NCBI RefSeq assembly: GCF_000186225.1
Contig: NC_014933.1
Span: 3,348,001-3,412,000, forward strand
Reading direction: 5' to 3'
Length of the DNA: 64,000 nt
DNA from: Bacteroides helcogenes P 36-108
Lineage (GTDB): Bacteria > Bacteroidota > Bacteroidia > Bacteroidales > Bacteroidaceae
The position numbers were made by a program, and so were the translations under genes. Below the pieces are notes generated by a model, which saw only the letters and a list, made by a program, of their open reading frames with translations, was not told where the DNA came from and searched no databases. Shown piece by piece: positions 18,013 to 24,632 of the stretch; within the stretch, counting starts at the first letter, position 1; each line of letters begins with the position of its first letter.

Positions 18013-18602
18013 ATGCCGGCGATTGATTCATTTTCCTTCTCAATCTTTTGCTCCGCTGATTCGGGAGGGGGCACGCCTTTGAAGCCGTCATTTGCGAACT
18101 CCTGTTTCAAGTCCTTGAAATAAGCGTCCAAGTCCTCATCGTCCTTGATGGCACACCTCTTGGCGTAGTTTTCGGGAATACCATACTCCTTAGCCTTTGC
18201 CAAAATCTGCTCCTGACGGGTGACTTGCGCCTTTTCCTGCTTCAACGTGGAAACTTCCGTCAAAAGGCTCTTGTTGGAATCAATCAAGGATTGCGCCCAT
18301 GCAGGCACATCGTCTTTCTTTTCTTCCGTTGTGGTAGTAATGGTAGTCTCGGCTGGCTTACCGTCTTTAAAGTTATGCTTCTTCTCGTAGTTAGCCACTG
18401 CGGTTTTGGAAGCATCCCCGGCACGGAAATCACCATAGGAATTAAGCACGTCCGAAAAGCTGATACCCTCAACAATGGAGTTTACCTTTGTCTCGTCCGT
18501 TACGCCCTCTGCCTTTTTAGTGGCAATTCGGGTGAGAAAAGCAGTATCTATACCCGGAAACTTCGTTTGTAGTCCTGCTAAGATTTGTTCTAAGATTGTC
18601 AT
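17907..18602 (-). pseudogene. Phage scaffold-like gene, 3' end replaced
   Basis: The first about 200 codons read as a phage capsid scaffold/assembly protein: an N-terminal helix bundle (MTILEQILAGLQTKFPGIDT), an acidic TTTTEEKKDD linker, a coiled coil (SLIDSNKSLLTEVSTLKQEK) and KAKEYGIPENYAKRC. After ESIAGMIS (about 18005-18015) the frame runs through 34 codons of meaningless sequence that in another frame is good tail protein. The gene is therefore joined out of frame to the tail gene, and everything that normally lies between (major capsid protein, connectors, tail genes) is gone. Confidence 0.75.
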
Positions 18603-18716
18603 ACCGTATGAATTTGAATTATAATTTCATACGGTAAATTTCGCCATTAATGAAGTGAGTGAAAAATAATTGGATAGGCGATACACAACAATGAAACGAT
18701 TGTCGTAAAATGGCAT

Positions 18717-18741
18717 AAAAAAAGCGTGACCGAAGCCACGC
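18717..18741 (-). terminator. UUCG-tetraloop terminator after the higA-like gene
   Basis: On the minus strand GCGTGGC-TTCG-GTCACGC is followed by seven T. It lies 23 nt past the stop of the HigA-like gene. Confidence 0.75.
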
Positions 18742-18763
18742 CCAAACAAATATTATTATCTTA

Positions 18764-19126
18764 TCAGAAACCCAGTATCGCAGATGGAGGAATATTCAGC
18801 ACTCTACACAGCAACCTCGCAATTTTGAGAGTAGGCTCTGAACGACCAGAAATATAATCATTCACCCGTGAGGGACTTATTCCAATCTCACCAGCAAGTT
18901 GCTTCTGACTCATTCCTTTTTCTTCAAGAGATAACTCTATCAATTCTGCAACAGTTGGTTTTTCTATCGGATAATGTTCTTTTTCGTAAGCTATCACAAT
19001 ATCAGACATAACGGAGAGTTCCACTGCATTCTTATCATTTGCAGGAGTATTATCATCAACCAATGGCAGAAGTTCTTCTACTCTTGCCAAAGCAAATTCA
19101 TATTGTTCTTTACTAACTTTATTCAT
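18764..19126 (-). CDS. higA: HigA-like antitoxin with XRE helix-turn-helix
   Basis: 120 residues. The N-terminal half (EQYEFALARVEELLPLVDDN, SVMSDIVIAYEKEHYPIE) and C-terminal XRE domain (KGMSQKQLAGEIGISPSRVN, DYISGRSEPTLKIARLLCRV) match HigA-type antitoxins that pair with HigB. The gene is complete and lies 10 nt after the toxin frame. The toxin is broken by a stop codon, so this is now an orphan antitoxin which may still repress its promoter. The pair sits between the portal and scaffold genes, interrupting the normal head-gene order. Confidence 0.82.
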   Translation of the reverse strand: MNKVSKEQYEFALARVEELLPLVDDNTPANDKNAVELSVMSDIVIAYEKEHYPIEKPTVAELIELSLEEKGMSQKQLAGEIGISPSRVNDYISGRSEPTLKIARLLCRVLNIPPSAILGF

Positions 19127-19136
19127 ATCCTGTATC

Positions 19137-19436
19137 TTAAATGGTTAAACAATCTATTTTATCATATTCTTTATGAGTGCACACTTTCCGAATAAAAATA
19201 TAGCCCATTGTAAACTTTACAACTACTATCAGTCAATAATTGTTACCTCTAATGTTGAATACATAGTGCTGATTGCCTACATAATCAGCGGCAGGAAAAT
19301 CTACTTTAATATCAGATAGGTTTTTCCATTCTGCTTTTTCTGCTATATCATACCAACGTTCTAAAGCTATGCGTGAATCTTCATAACCTTTCGTTTGGTA
19401 AAACTCTTTCAATTTCTTATGTGATACAATTCTCAT
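19137..19436 (-). pseudogene. higB: HigB-type toxin broken by an in-frame TGA
   Basis: The frame starts MRIVSHKKLKEFYQTKGYED and continues RWYDIAEKAEWKNLSDIKVD, YVFNIRGNNY, all typical of HigB mRNA-cleaving toxins. TGA occurs at 19233-19235, where the family has Arg (GNxYRLIV). Reading on in the same frame gives LIVVVKFTMGYIFIRKVCTH and KEYDKIDCLTI, the rest of a normal HigB of about 99 residues, ending at 19137. A single CGA-to-TGA change explains the loss. The truncated 67-residue product lacks conserved C-terminal strands and should be inactive. Confidence 0.85.
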
Positions 19437-19584
19437 ATCTCATTTATTTGATGCAAAAATACGAATTAATTTTGAATTGTAAAACTTTTCCAGCATATAT
19501 ATATTATAAAATAGGATTTGTCAATAAAAAAGCGGAACAAAATAAGCTCCGCTCAATAGTACGATAAAAACATGAAGTAATGAA

Positions 19585-21072
19585 TTATCCCTTTAGATTA
19601 GGAGAAGTCGCATTATCATTCTTGGTAGCCTGTTCCTCTTTTATCTCTGCAAGCTCGTCCTCTACTCTGTCCGCGTTCCCGGCAAACATGATACCTTCAC
19701 GTGTAGACCAAATACCACCACGCACAGCGGAGACAGCATTAGTAACCTTGTCATTCAAGTCGTCAATCATATACGGAACGACTTCTGTTTCTATATCAAT
19801 CGTCTGTGCAGCCTTGCTGAACTTGGTTGGATTAATAGCCCCTAAAGCGGAGACAATGAAATTCACACGCCTTTGCAGAAACTCTCCGATAACTTCACCG
19901 TGATTCTCAACACTCATATGTGCGCCCATGAACATAAAGCGGAAAGCCGTGCCAGATGCCTTACCAACACCTTTCAAGGTTTCAAAAGAAATACGTGGAG
20001 TGTTCGACATATCGTATGCCATATTAGTCAGAGTTTCCGCTTCAAATTTTACCGTATCCGGAACTTGGTTCCACGTCAGATATTGGGCATCCGCACCTTC
20101 TCCTGTGAGTTTGACCATTCTATCCTTAACTTTGCCCATGAATCCCTCTACATCGCCAATCAACTTCAAAAGAGGGAAGAAATGATAATCTATGCAGTCG
20201 ACATAATTGAAAAGAAGCTTCTCTAACCGTACGCGGAAGGTCTTAATCTTCTTGCAATATTGCTCAGGACGGTAAGCATAGATAACCGGTAGCTTTGGGA
20301 ACCCATGAGCAAAAGAAGTTCTTTCCTCATACCCCTTAGACAAATCCCATTGATAAACTGACTTGTCTGTGATAGTCATAAAGCAGGTGACTTCCGAATC
20401 ATCCATGAGCTTCTTTTTGTACTCACGTGAGAAAGCTATAAAATCCCCTTCATCGTTGAAGAACGGATATAGCTTATCACCTCTGAATGGAGACCACAAC
20501 ACGCTTTTCAGTTTCTTGATAGGCTTTACCTTGCCTCCAAAGGTGGTCTTTACTTTCTTCCAAAACTTTGCCCAGAACGAATCATCATCGGTCACATACC
20601 AATATTCCGCTACTTCCTGCTCGGATAGCCAGGAACGGACTATCTTCTTGTTCTGATACTTGATTTTATTGGACTTGAATACAGTTTTGACCGCATCCAG
20701 CAGTTTCTTTTCATCATCATCAGTCGGAGTGCAATCCATAGACGGTTCTGTGCCGACCGTGAAAGCTGTTTGGATGTTCACGATGTCCTGCTCCAAAGGA
20801 ATAGAGATACGGTTCACCGGTTCGGTCTTATACTTTGCTTCGATTTCATAAGTCTTACCAGTTTTTTCATCGAAGTGCTTCTCTGCTTCCTTTTCAAGAA
20901 CCTTTCTGTCCGGGTACTTCTCTTTGTCAACCATGATTTCATGGCGTTCCGGATTCCAATCATCCCAAAGCTTACAACTGTCGGGAAGTTCAGTTTTCCT
21001 ACCTTTCTTCAAATAGCTTATTTTCTGCCCAATATCAGGCAATGCTAATATTTCTTCTAAACTCAATGGCAT
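19585..21072 (-). CDS. Phage portal protein
   Basis: 495 residues, full length for SPP1-gp6/A118-type portals, which form the dodecameric DNA gate of the head. Recognisable parts are the N-terminal GRKTELPDSCKLWDDWNPER, the early IPLEQDIVNIQTAFTVGTEP, the wing/crown region (YRPEQYCKKIKTFRVRLEKL, DCIDYHFFPLLKLIGDVEGF) and the long C-terminal helix region (GKASGTAFRFMFMGAHMSVE). It lies 11 nt downstream of the terminase fragment, the usual order. The gene appears intact although its partners are deleted. Confidence 0.82.
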   Translation of the reverse strand: MPLSLEEILALPDIGQKISYLKKGRKTELPDSCKLWDDWNPERHEIMVDKEKYPDRKVLEKEAEKHFDEKTGKTYEIEAKYKTEPVNRISIPLEQDIVNIQTAFTVGTEPSMDCTPTDDDEKKLLDAVKTVFKSNKIKYQNKKIVRSWLSEQEVAEYWYVTDDDSFWAKFWKKVKTTFGGKVKPIKKLKSVLWSPFRGDKLYPFFNDEGDFIAFSREYKKKLMDDSEVTCFMTITDKSVYQWDLSKGYEERTSFAHGFPKLPVIYAYRPEQYCKKIKTFRVRLEKLLFNYVDCIDYHFFPLLKLIGDVEGFMGKVKDRMVKLTGEGADAQYLTWNQVPDTVKFEAETLTNMAYDMSNTPRISFETLKGVGKASGTAFRFMFMGAHMSVENHGEVIGEFLQRRVNFIVSALGAINPTKFSKAAQTIDIETEVVPYMIDDLNDKVTNAVSAVRGGIWSTREGIMFAGNADRVEDELAEIKEEQATKNDNATSPNLKG

Positions 21073-21083
21073 AGTTTATATTT

Positions 21084-21350
21084 TTAGTGTGTGAATATTC
21101 CTGTTAAATCTTTCGGCTTCTGAATTTTGCCAAGAATAACCCCATATACATAATACCTAAAGGCATCGCATAGGTGGTCAGCTTGACCGTCCGCAGGTTG
21201 ATTTATATATCTTCCGTCTTTGTCCTTATCCCAAACATACTTTCTCAATTCGTTTTGGAGATTGTAAGAACGTTCAGTAACGAAAATATTGAACTCTTTG
21301 GCTTTCTCTATCCCTGCCACGATAGAGCCTGCACCTTTTTCTACCGGATA
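21084..21350 (-). pseudogene. Large terminase, C-terminal fragment
   Basis: In this frame YPVEKGAGSIVAGIEKAKEF is followed by NIFVTERSYNLQNELRKYVW and ADHLCDAFRYYVYG, the end of the phage terminase nuclease domain; the catalytic Asp sits in DHLCDAFRY. A normal large terminase has over 400 residues; here only about 88 remain. Just upstream, around 21345-21352, the sequence becomes the 5' end of an ASCH-domain gene in another frame, so the N-terminal ATPase part is deleted. The only start codon is an internal GTG at 21320. Confidence 0.78.
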
Positions 21351-21430
21351 AATTCGTATTCGTGAGTTTTAGTACCTGCCAAGATTTCATCAAAATACTT
21401 CTGTTTGATACTTAATGTGAGAATGTTCAT
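21341..21430 (-). pseudogene. ASCH-domain gene, 5' fragment
   Basis: From ATG 21430 the frame reads MNILTLSIKQKYFDEILAGT then KTHEYEFIR, matching the start of ASCH-domain proteins (ILTL-IK-KYFDEILAGTK-xExR-I). TAG follows immediately because the reading has crossed into the terminase gene. Only 29 residues remain; the RNA-binding-type core is lost. Confidence 0.7.
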
Positions 21431-21462
21431 AATCGTGTCGTTTTTTAAATTAATATTCATAG

Positions 21463-21535
21463 TTGCGGGGGATGAATTCGAATCACCGACCTCTACCAAG
21501 TCAAAGTAGCGAGCTGACCACGGCTCTACCCCGCG
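21463..21535 (-). tRNA. Phage tRNA-like gene (anticodon GAC, Val), possibly degenerate
   Basis: The minus strand folds as a 73-nt cloverleaf: acceptor CGCGGGG/CCCCGCA with one mismatched end pair (C1-A72), D-stem GAGC/GCTC, anticodon stem CTACT/GGTAG with loop TTGACTT, T-arm GGTGA-TTCGAAT-TCATC, discriminator A. The anticodon would be GAC (Val). The end mismatch, C at position 14 and T at position 37 are unusual, so it may be a decayed or specialised phage tRNA. It lies just upstream of the ASCH fragment among early phage genes. Confidence 0.6.
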
Positions 21536-21612
21536 ATTGTACCTCAAAGGTACAACCACAGCCAAAGATAACGAAATGTCTTCAATCGTTATACACGACA
21601 ATCGGTTTATTG

Positions 21613-21794
21613 TCATGAACTAAGCCATTTATCACGCCTTTCTCTGCACGCCTCTAAGGTAGGCGCACAACAGGCAAAAAGTTCACCACTTTCAGTGCGA
21701 TAGTCGTACTGGTCAACTTGGTAGTGTAGGTAGTGTAATTCTCTTTACCGGGTTGGCATACGCTGCAACCTCTTTCGTCGTTAATAGAGTTCAT
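21613..21794 (-). pseudogene. DUF3873-like small protein, frameshifted
   Basis: Starting at ATG 21794 the frame reads MNSINDERGCSVCQPGKENY then TTY. A one-base shift then gives YQVDQYDYRTESGELFACCA and PTLEACRERRDKWLSS. The order GCSVCxxGxExY, QYDYRxxxGELF and PTLExCRxRRDxWL is that of the DUF3873 family, found on Bacteroides mobile elements. The length 182 nt is one short of a whole number of codons, so one base has been lost. Function of the family is unknown. Confidence 0.7.
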
Positions 21795-21805
21795 AATCAC
21801 TATAT

Positions 21806-22003
21806 TTAAAGTTTCGCATTCAATCTTTCTTCACTCGTATAAGCCACTATAAGCCCAGTTTCATCATGCTGTATCGTGACATATTTTTCACCCCTCTCTA
21901 TAGTGGTAAAGTCGTACATAGAACATAACTTACCCAATACTTTGCCCAGTTGCTTCATCAATGGGGCTTCAGGGCTGATAACTAAAACTAAATCCGCTTT
22001 CAT
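21806..22003 (-). CDS. Small phage protein, unknown
   Basis: 65 residues (MKADLVLVISPEAPLMKQLG...TTIERGEKYVTIQHDETG). The fold looks alpha/beta; no family is recognised. The gene follows a tetraloop hairpin in a run of small early genes read leftward from the switch region. Confidence 0.55.
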   Translation of the reverse strand: MKADLVLVISPEAPLMKQLGKVLGKLCSMYDFTTIERGEKYVTIQHDETGLIVAYTSEERLNAKL

Positions 22004-22018
22004 AATCGTGTGTATTGT

Positions 22019-22036
22019 GGTAGCCCGAAGGCTACC
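22019..22036 (-). repeat. Intergenic tetraloop hairpin following TAAGTTTAATCC, copy 1
   Basis: Minus strand: GGTAGCC-TTCG-GGCTACC, a perfect 7-bp stem with a UUCG loop. It directly follows TAAGTTTAATCC, whose TAA is the stop of the 46-residue gene. No T-run follows, so it is more likely an mRNA-stabilising or processing element than a terminator. Confidence 0.6.
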
Positions 22037-22045
22037 GGATTAAAC

Positions 22046-22186
22046 TTAATTCAAAAATGATTCTATCAGTTTCTTTTCGCTACTTACCCAAATACCACCT
22101 TTACCAAGCCATTTCTCAGAGTAACCGCCACCGTCTTGGATAAATCTCTTCATCGAGTTGTATTCTTTACCATCAATGCTAATCAT
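22046..22186 (-). CDS. Small phage protein (46 aa), unknown
   Basis: From ATG 22186: MISIDGKEYNSMKRFIQDGG then GYSEKWLGKGGIWVSSEKKL. It is compact, with aromatic and Gly residues. It is one of three tiny genes in a row, each with a plausible start and the same flanking pattern. No family is recognised. Confidence 0.5.
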   Translation of the reverse strand: MISIDGKEYNSMKRFIQDGGGYSEKWLGKGGIWVSSEKKLIESFLN

Positions 22187-22190
22187 AATT

Positions 22191-22325
22191 TTAAAATATC
22201 TTGCAAATAGCCATTATGCCTTTATATTTTTGTGAAGGCATTGAGTTGTCTTCTAATAACGAACTGTGCAAAACATTGTATTCTACTCTTGTACTTTCAC
22301 CGTTTACTTTAATTGACTTAATCAT
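22191..22325 (-). CDS. Small phage protein (44 aa), unknown
   Basis: From ATG 22325: MIKSIKVNGESTRVEYNVLH then SSLLEDNSMPSQKYKGIMAI. The start lies 15 nt after a tetraloop hairpin and the stop is 4 nt before the next ATG, as expected for a tightly packed early operon. No family is recognised. Confidence 0.5.
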   Translation of the reverse strand: MIKSIKVNGESTRVEYNVLHSSLLEDNSMPSQKYKGIMAICKIF

Positions 22326-22340
22326 AATCTTCTTATTGCG

Positions 22341-22356
22341 CAGGGCTTTCGCCCTG
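22341..22356 (-). repeat. Intergenic tetraloop hairpin following TAAGTTTAATCC, copy 2
   Basis: Minus strand: CAGGGC-GAAA-GCCCTG, a perfect 6-bp stem with a GAAA (GNRA) loop. It is preceded by the same TAAGTTTAATCC motif as copy 1, again with the TAA of the upstream gene, here the 62-residue one. Confidence 0.6.
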
Positions 22357-22367
22357 CTGGATTAAAC

Positions 22368-22556
22368 TTATGCTATATTTAATCTCTTAACTCTCATTTC
22401 GTTGAGTTCTGCTGCCACCTTATTAGCTGCTTCTTCTTTCACTTCTAAAGATGCCATGTTCTTATCATAACCATCTATTACCATATAATAATCTCTTGAC
22501 TTCTTTACGTAAAACTCATTAGCTTTATGCTGCTTCATGTAACTTGTTGCCTTCAT
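22368..22556 (-). CDS. Small phage protein (62 aa), first gene left of the switch
   Basis: MKATSYMKQHKANEFYVKKS then RDYYMVIDGYDKNMASLEVK, then EEAANKVAAELNEMR. It is basic and probably helical with a beta hairpin. It is the first gene transcribed leftward from the operator-rich region 22600-22700, the position of a Cro-like or early protein, but no helix-turn-helix is evident. Confidence 0.55.
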   Translation of the reverse strand: MKATSYMKQHKANEFYVKKSRDYYMVIDGYDKNMASLEVKEEAANKVAAELNEMRVKRLNIA

Positions 22557-22606
22557 ATCTTATATGTTTTAATTGTTATTACTTCGTTTCTGATGATGCA
22601 AATGCA

Positions 22607-22797
22607 ATGATTAAAATCATACAATAAACAAATATATGTTATAATCGCATGATTATTATCATATATTAACAGAAAACATATAAGTATGATTATAATCTAA
22701 ATATATTTTAATAAGAATGACTATATTCAATCAAAACAGCCAATTTTCATTTGCTTATTCAATTTTTACAGCTATATTTGCAACTGATTTAAATCAT
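22607..22797. promoter_or_regulatory. Four operator-like palindromes in the divergent switch region
   Basis: Related sites of the form ATGATT-NN-AATCAT occur at 22607-22620 (perfect arms), 22649-22662 (one mismatch), 22686-22699 (partial, right arm AATCTA) and 22784-22797 (CTGATT-TA-AATCAT). The first and second bracket a leftward TAnnTTTG box (TATATTTG read at 22636 to 22629). The last sits just after the rightward -7 box. This is the layout of a repressor-controlled lysogeny switch; the repressor is presumably the XRE protein at 22804. Confidence 0.7.
22750..22780 (+). promoter_or_regulatory. Rightward promoter of the repressor gene
   Basis: TTTG at 22750-22753, 19 nt, then TATATTTG at 22773-22780. 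The expected transcription start is within or next to the operator at 22784-22797, so the repressor would regulate itself. This also decides the start codon: ATG 22804, not the earlier in-frame ATG at 22717 upstream of the promoter. Confidence 0.72.
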
Positions 22798-22803
22798 ACG
22801 CAC

Positions 22804-23100
22804 ATGGAAGTAAAGACAATAATCAAGCAAAGGGGTTTCACAATGGAAGCCGTTGCAAAAAAAATGGGAATAACAAGAGTTACGCTCGCCCAGAACCTTA
22901 GTAGAAATCCAACAGTAGGAACATTACAGAAAATAGCAGATGTTATAGGATGTAAGGTTGGAGATTTTTTTGCTGATGAAATAAATATAGATAAAGATGA
23001 ACTCACCGCCCTAATCCAACACAAAGGAGACTTCTACAAAGCCAATACAATAGAGGAGTTAAAGAAAATTGTGGCTGAGATAGAAGAAAAAGCCTATTAA
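22804..23100 (+). CDS. Phage XRE-family repressor
   Basis: 98 residues from ATG 22804 (MEVKTIIKQRGFTMEAVAKK). The helix-turn-helix is MEAVAKKMGITRVTLAQNLS, followed by NPTVGTLQKIADVIGCKVGD. A short acidic C-terminal helix (TIEELKKIVAEIEEKAY) may dimerise it. There is no LexA-like self-cleaving domain, so induction would not follow the lambda CI route. It is divergent from the early genes across four palindromic sites, the position of the lysogeny repressor. Confidence 0.75.
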   Translation: MEVKTIIKQRGFTMEAVAKKMGITRVTLAQNLSRNPTVGTLQKIADVIGCKVGDFFADEINIDKDELTALIQHKGDFYKANTIEELKKIVAEIEEKAY

Positions 23101-23133
23101 AGTTTCCAATAACGGAAACTTTAATTATATTTG
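23099..23133 (+). promoter_or_regulatory. Inverted repeat and -7 box of the RelE-like TA pair
   Basis: AAAGTTTCC (23099-23107) and GGAAACTTT (23114-23122) are perfect 9-bp arms around 6 nt. They lie immediately upstream of TATATTTG (23126-23133), covering the region between -33 and -7. This is the usual place for a toxin-antitoxin operator. Confidence 0.68.
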
Positions 23134-23153
23134 CAACATTAAACAGCAATAGA

Positions 23154-23498
23154 ATGGAACAAAAACCGAAATTTCAAGTAGTCTATATGCAAGAAGCAAT
23201 AGAGTTTCTTCAATCTCTGAACGAGAAAGTTAGAGACAAAATAGCCTATAATATCGGAAAGAGTATGCTTGTTTTAGATAAGGAACTTTTTAAGAAATTA
23301 GACAATACGGATATATGGGAGTTCAGAACCATATATAACGGGATGGCATACAGGTTGCTTGCATTTTGGGACACAGATACCGATACTTTGGTAGTGGCTA
23401 CTCACGGATTTACAAAGAAAAGCCAAAAGACACCACCGAAAGAAATAGCGAAAGCACAAGAAATAAGAAAAAAATACTTTAACTCTAAAAATAAATAG
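23154..23498 (+). CDS. RelE/HigB-like (Gp49 family) toxin
   Basis: 114 residues: FQVVYMQEAIEFLQSLNEKV, RDKIAYNIGKSM, LFKKLDNTDIWEFRTIYNGM then AYRLLAFWDTD and TLVVATHGFTKKSQKTPPKE. This is the phage-derived Gp49-like/RelE fold, with the conserved LxxTDIWExRxxxxGxxYRxL core and HGFxKKxxKTP. Such toxins cleave mRNA on the ribosome. The gene is followed after 2 nt by an XRE antitoxin, toxin first, as in HigBA-type pairs. Both look intact, which may help retain the otherwise dead prophage. Confidence 0.82.
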   Translation: MEQKPKFQVVYMQEAIEFLQSLNEKVRDKIAYNIGKSMLVLDKELFKKLDNTDIWEFRTIYNGMAYRLLAFWDTDTDTLVVATHGFTKKSQKTPPKEIAKAQEIRKKYFNSKNK

Positions 23499-23500
23499 TC

Positions 23501-23818
23501 ATGGCTAAAATGAAGTTATATACCCACGAAGAAATGTTAGATGCCGTAGTAGGTGCTAAAGGTACTCCAAGACGGAACAAATACGAAACAGATATAAATA
23601 ACTTCCTCATTGGAGAAGCTATCAAACAGGCAAGAGAATCGAAGAATCTTACACAAGAGCAACTCGGAGAACTCATGGGAGTTCAAAAGGCTCAAATTTC
23701 CAAGATAGAAAGCGGAAAAAGCGTTACTTTCTCTACAATAGTAAGAGCTTTTAAAGCTATGGGAGTAAAATCCGCTAACCTTGAATTAGGTTCTTTGGGA
23801 AAAGTAGCATTATGGTAA
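23501..23818 (+). CDS. XRE-family antitoxin
   Basis: 105 residues with a central helix-turn-helix (ESKNLTQEQLGELMGVQKAQ, ISKIESGKSVTFSTIVRAFK) and an N-terminal extension (HEEMLDAVVGAKGTPRRNKY) typical of antitoxins paired with Gp49-type toxins. It is expected to bind both toxin and the inverted repeat at 23099-23122. It is 2 nt after the toxin gene in one transcript. Confidence 0.82.
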   Translation: MAKMKLYTHEEMLDAVVGAKGTPRRNKYETDINNFLIGEAIKQARESKNLTQEQLGELMGVQKAQISKIESGKSVTFSTIVRAFKAMGVKSANLELGSLGKVALW

Positions 23819-23827
23819 TAACCAACT

Positions 23828-24097
23828 ATGGATAAAAAAGAACTATTTATTTGCGAATGCAACAGCATCGAACATCAGATGATTATGTCTTATTTCGATG
23901 ATGAGAAAGAAGTATATTGTAGCGTGCACCTAAAGCCTGAAAGAAATGTATTCAAACGCATTATCCATGCAGTAAAGTACTTATTCGGACATCGGAGCAT
24001 ATACGGAGATTTTGACGAATTTATATTCAATCCTGAAGATGTGGAAAGGCTGCAAAGCGTAGTTGACCATTTGAGAATAGAAAAGCCGGAGCACTAA
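23828..24097 (+). CDS. Conserved small phage protein
   Basis: 89 residues: MDKKELFICECNSIEHQMIM, SYFDDEKEVYCSVHLKPERN, VFKRIIHAVKYLFGHRSIYG, DFDEFIFNPEDVERLQSVVD. The pattern (CxC near the N-terminus, VHLxPERNxFKR, YGxFDEFIF) is one I associate with Bacteroides phages; the function is unknown. It follows the antitoxin by 9 nt and may share its transcript. Confidence 0.6.
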   Translation: MDKKELFICECNSIEHQMIMSYFDDEKEVYCSVHLKPERNVFKRIIHAVKYLFGHRSIYGDFDEFIFNPEDVERLQSVVDHLRIEKPEH

Positions 24098-24107
24098 ACC
24101 CCGGCTT

Positions 24108-24449
24108 TCAATTGATTAGCCCTTTGAATCTTAACCGATTTACGATTTCGGTGTAAAGATACTCTATATCTCTACTAAAATCCCCATAATTCTGATAGAG
24201 AAACACGACATCAGCACAGTTGTCGGAAATTGTACATTCAGACTGGATGCCAAGAACCTTTGCGATTTCAGGTCGTAGTCCGGCAGTCATTTTCCCGCCG
24301 GCAAGAGAGCTTGGAGAAAACAGATACAAGATGATGAATATAAACTTCTTCCGCTGTGTCACACTGTCAACATTTGGCGGGCATCCCTTCTCATTCAGTA
24401 ACTCAATGAATATTCCATAGATTTCACGGATAAGGCTTTTGTCTTTCAA
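24108..24449 (-). CDS. Small phage protein, likely TTG start
   Basis: 113 residues from the TTG at 24449: KDKSLIREIYGIFIELLNEK, GCPPNVDSVTQRKKFIFIIL, GGKMTAGLRPEIAKVLG, CTISDNCADVVFLYQNYGDF. The frame is open further upstream to an ATG at 24563, but that part lies over the preceding gene in another frame and looks non-coding. The TTG gives a start within the last codons of that gene. The function is unknown. The run ISDNCADVVFLYQNY with conserved Cys is distinctive. Confidence 0.55.
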   Translation of the reverse strand: MKDKSLIREIYGIFIELLNEKGCPPNVDSVTQRKKFIFIILYLFSPSSLAGGKMTAGLRPEIAKVLGIQSECTISDNCADVVFLYQNYGDFSRDIEYLYTEIVNRLRFKGLIN

Positions 24450-24621
24450 TAGCGGTGATGTCAAAGCGCTTTCTTCCCCTGAAATTACAATCATCGTCCA
24501 ATACCCGGAGGAATACTTTTCCATAATCCCTGAATTTAGAATGTTGCTCGTCATCGAGAGCAACAGCTTTTACCGTTACTCCTCTTCTGTCAACGTATTT
24601 AACAATTACACCTTTTCTCAT
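24424..24621 (-). CDS. Small phage protein (65 aa), unknown
   Basis: MRKGVIVKYVDRRGVTVKAV, ALDDEQHSKFRDYGKVFLRV, LDDDCNFRGRKRFDITAIER. It is a short basic beta-rich protein. It overlaps the start of the next gene by about 26 nt and lies 11 nt after the 68-residue gene, in a tightly packed early operon. No family is recognised. Confidence 0.5.
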   Translation of the reverse strand: MRKGVIVKYVDRRGVTVKAVALDDEQHSKFRDYGKVFLRVLDDDCNFRGRKRFDITAIERQKPYP

Positions 24622-24632
24622 ATTATGATTGG

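Noticed and set aside
21341..21616. 91-codon frame running through the tRNA-like sequence
   Set aside because: Only the last 29 codons match a family (ASCH); the upstream part translates the tRNA-like region.
22717..22803. Upstream in-frame ATG of the phage repressor
   Set aside because: It lies upstream of the TTTG-N19-TATATTTG promoter, so it would not be on the transcript; ATG 22804 fits family length.
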